From the NCBI GenBank assembly GCA_014804655.1, contig JAAUZK010000025.1, positions 56,754-91,076 on the forward strand: 34,323 nucleotides of DNA. The letters run 5' to 3'. The stretch's first letter is position 1. Each line of letters opens with the position of its first letter. The position numbers and the translations under genes were made by a program. This document shows, piece after piece, positions 32,766-34,323 of this stretch. The stretch is from Lachnospiraceae bacterium (GTDB lineage: Bacteria; Bacillota; Clostridia; Lachnospirales; Lachnospiraceae). The notes below the pieces were generated by a model that saw nothing but the letters and a program-made list of their open reading frames with translations, was not told the DNA's origin and did no database searches.

Positions 32766-33479
32766 ATGAAGATAGCCATTGTTGATGATGAGATAAGAGA
32801 ACAGGAAATCATAGCCAAATATATTGGGGAATGGGCAGAGGCTAAGAAAGAATTAGTGGAATTCTTCTTTTTTGAAAGTAGCGAAGATTTTCTGTTCTCA
32901 TGGGAAGATGTCAAGGATTACGCGCTTCTTGTCCTTGATATAGAGATGGGTGAAATTAGCGGTCTGGAACTGGCGAAAAAAATACGTTTAGAGGACAAAA
33001 GGATTCCCATTATTTTTATCACCGGCTATGATGAGTATATGCAATATGGTTATGATGTATCAGCGCTTCACTATTTGATAAAGCCGGTGAATAAAGAAAA
33101 GCTGTTTCAAGCGCTTAATAAGCTTTCCGAGGAGGAAGAAACCGTAAAGAGCCTTATAGTAAATTCAGAAAATGGGGTATGGCGTATTCAAATAAATAAT
33201 GTTTTATATGTAGAGGCAGCCGGGCACGGAAGTATTATGCATACGGTAGATGAGGTAATTCGTTTGAAGGAATCCTTTGGCGATATTGAAAAACAAGTGC
33301 TTCCGATGGGCGAGGCAGTAAAATGCCATAGGGCATATCTTGTGAACTTGAGGTTTGTTTCGGTCATTCAGAATGCGAATCTTATTTTGGATAATGGTGA
33401 AAAGCTTCCGATTGCAAGAAGCCGAATGAAAAATGTACAGTATGAGTTTTTGAGATATTATAGAAGCATGCAGAGGTGA
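32766..33479 (+). CDS. LytTR-family response regulator (AgrA/LytR type)
   Basis: Encodes 237 residues. ATG 32766 gives the receiver start MKIAIVDDEIREQ; ATG 32754 would add MVIS. The receiver domain (1-120) has Asp58 in LLVLDIEMG as phospho-acceptor, Thr in IFITGYDEY and Lys in YLIKPVNKEK. The LytTR DNA-binding domain (about 133-237) contains NNVLYVEAAGHGSIMHTVD and CHRAYLVNLRFVSVIQ, ending with the usual LPIARSRMKNVQYEFLRYY. Such regulators bind paired direct repeats and are common in peptide-responsive and ABC-transporter loci. The stop codon overlaps the next gene's upstream GTG, so the two are translationally coupled. Confidence 0.93.
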   Translation: MKIAIVDDEIREQEIIAKYIGEWAEAKKELVEFFFFESSEDFLFSWEDVKDYALLVLDIEMGEISGLELAKKIRLEDKRIPIIFITGYDEYMQYGYDVSALHYLIKPVNKEKLFQALNKLSEEEETVKSLIVNSENGVWRIQINNVLYVEAAGHGSIMHTVDEVIRLKESFGDIEKQVLPMGEAVKCHRAYLVNLRFVSVIQNANLILDNGEKLPIARSRMKNVQYEFLRYYRSMQR

Positions 33480-33484
33480 AAGAT

Positions 33485-34222
33485 ATGGGGTTAACATTAG
33501 CAATAATCATTACAACGATAATTTTGATCAATGCCGGGCTGTGGATCTTTTTAATGCCATGGTATGTAGATAAGAAAATAAGCCGGTTTCAAAATGAGTT
33601 AGTTGACAAGCATTACGCTGAGGTTGAGACTATGTATCGGAAAATGCGTGGCTGGAGGCATGATTATCATAATCATATTCAGGTGTTAAAAGCGCATATG
33701 GAGTTTAGCCGTTACGATGAAGCAAAGCAGTATCTCGATATGCTGAATGATGATCTGACTACCGTTGACACCGTTATCAAGACAGGGAATGTTATGGTAG
33801 ATGCGATTTTGAACAGCAAACTCACTATGATAAAGGAAAAGGGGATTCATGTAGACGCAACCGCAATTGTGCCGCAGGATGTTCCGTTTTCCGGGATCGA
33901 CCTATCTGTACTGATCGGAAATCTCTTAGATAATGCCATGGAGGCATGCATGCAGATAGTAAATAAGGATGAGAGCTTCATCAGGATCTATATTGACATA
34001 GTAAAAAAGCAATTATATATTTCTGTTACTAACTCCATGAATGGGAGAGCAAAGAGAAGGGGGTTACAGTATCTTTCGACAAAAGTGGGGCTTCATGGTT
34101 TCGGGCTGATCCGGATTGACAGGATCGCGTCGAAATATGGCGGGTTTATTAACAGGCAGAACGAGGAAGGCGTATTTGCAACGGAGGTTATGCTGCCACT
34201 TCTTTTAGATAATATGAAGTGA
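33485..34222 (+). CDS. GHKL-type sensor histidine kinase with a single membrane helix
   Basis: Encodes 245 residues from ATG 33485, preceded by AGAGGTG; the GTG at 33476 is upstream of that site. One N-terminal helix (about 3-25) is followed by a coiled linker. The phospho-acceptor box is WRHDYHNHIQVLKAH (His59). The ATPase N box is LSVLIGNLLDNAMEAC (about 138-153) and the G box GLHGFGLIRIDRIASKYGG (about 203-221). This is the LytTR-partner class (HPK10/GHKL), shorter than usual because the multi-helix sensor is missing. It must sense through the membrane helix, a partner protein such as the ABC permease, or not at all. Partner: the preceding LytTR regulator. Confidence 0.9.
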   Translation: MGLTLAIIITTIILINAGLWIFLMPWYVDKKISRFQNELVDKHYAEVETMYRKMRGWRHDYHNHIQVLKAHMEFSRYDEAKQYLDMLNDDLTTVDTVIKTGNVMVDAILNSKLTMIKEKGIHVDATAIVPQDVPFSGIDLSVLIGNLLDNAMEACMQIVNKDESFIRIYIDIVKKQLYISVTNSMNGRAKRRGLQYLSTKVGLHGFGLIRIDRIASKYGGFINRQNEEGVFATEVMLPLLLDNMK

Positions 34223-34230
34223 CCTCACAT

Positions 34231-34259
34231 TTGCATCAACGTGGATTTACCCGTATAAT
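34231..34259 (+). promoter_or_regulatory. Strong promoter with overlapping palindrome, for the gene beginning at 34320
   Basis: TTGCAT (34231-34236), a 17-base spacer and TATAAT (34254-34259). AACGTGGATT (34238-34247) and AATCCATGTT (34257-34266) form an inverted repeat with 9 of 10 matches that covers the spacer and -10 box, so it is a possible operator. AAAGGAGG at 34304-34311 precedes an ATG at 34320-34322, the start of a gene cut by the window end. Confidence 0.75.
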
Positions 34260-34323
34260 CCATGTTGACCAAATAACACGGACAGCGGGGATTACCGCAT
34301 ACAAAAGGAGGCCACTTACATGA

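Noticed and set aside
1..34323. CRISPR array, tRNA, rRNA, integrase or intact insertion sequence
   Set aside because: No regularly spaced direct repeats, cloverleaf genes, or transposase/integrase motifs were seen on reading both strands.

Overview
The window looks like chromosome from a gut-type Firmicute, most probably Lachnospiraceae. The indications are moderate-to-low GC, strong AGGAGG-type ribosome sites, TTGACA-17-TATAAT promoters, LplB/YtcP-type ABC sugar importers without their own ATPase, hybrid histidine kinases with two receiver domains, a FapA/DUF342 protein, YARHG and M56 proteins, and intergenic palindromic repeats of a kind common in that family. No rRNA, tRNA, CRISPR array, integrase or intact transposase was seen. 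All functional names below come from motifs read by eye, not from database searches.

Layout. (1) 1-5200 is a sensory/regulatory island. It holds the tail of a CPBP protease, a decayed ATPase remnant, and then a BlaI-type repressor gene followed by an M56 (BlaR1-like) metallopeptidase whose C-terminal sensor is an RCC1-like repeat domain instead of a penicillin-binding domain. A YARHG lipoprotein follows. A divergent gene for a small unknown membrane protein is driven by a promoter that mirrors the blaI promoter, and both promoters carry paired BlaI-type operators. (2) 5200-13200 holds an unknown small protein and then a glycan locus: a divergent AraC regulator, two ABC permeases, a solute-binding lipoprotein, a terminator, a cytoplasmic GH30 and a GH5 lipoprotein. 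The enzyme pair would suit a beta-glucan or glucoside-type substrate. (3) 13200-19900 holds a FapA-family protein, a large hybrid histidine kinase, an orphan solute-binding lipoprotein and an unknown two-helix membrane protein. (4) 19900-28350 holds an RmlD-like reductase and then a probable acid/CoA operon: hotdog thioesterase, AMP-forming acyl-CoA ligase, sodium:solute symporter, indolepyruvate:ferredoxin oxidoreductase alpha and beta, and a ferredoxin-type aldo/keto reductase, ending at a good terminator. A nested palindromic repeat separates iorA from iorB. (5) 28350-34323 is an envelope-stress or peptide-response module: ABC ATPase, two-FtsX-domain permease, an XRE regulator fused to a beta-rich DUF4097-like domain, a LytTR response regulator, a one-helix GHKL-type kinase, and a strong promoter for a gene that starts at the last bases.

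The most novel-looking system is the BlaI/M56-RCC1 unit with its mirrored divergent promoters. It has the architecture of beta-lactam signalling, but a different sensor and an unknown membrane effector. The acid/CoA operon, the repeated ATGG-TATTA-ATG start-codon motif, and the palindrome between iorA and iorB are the next most useful things to examine.
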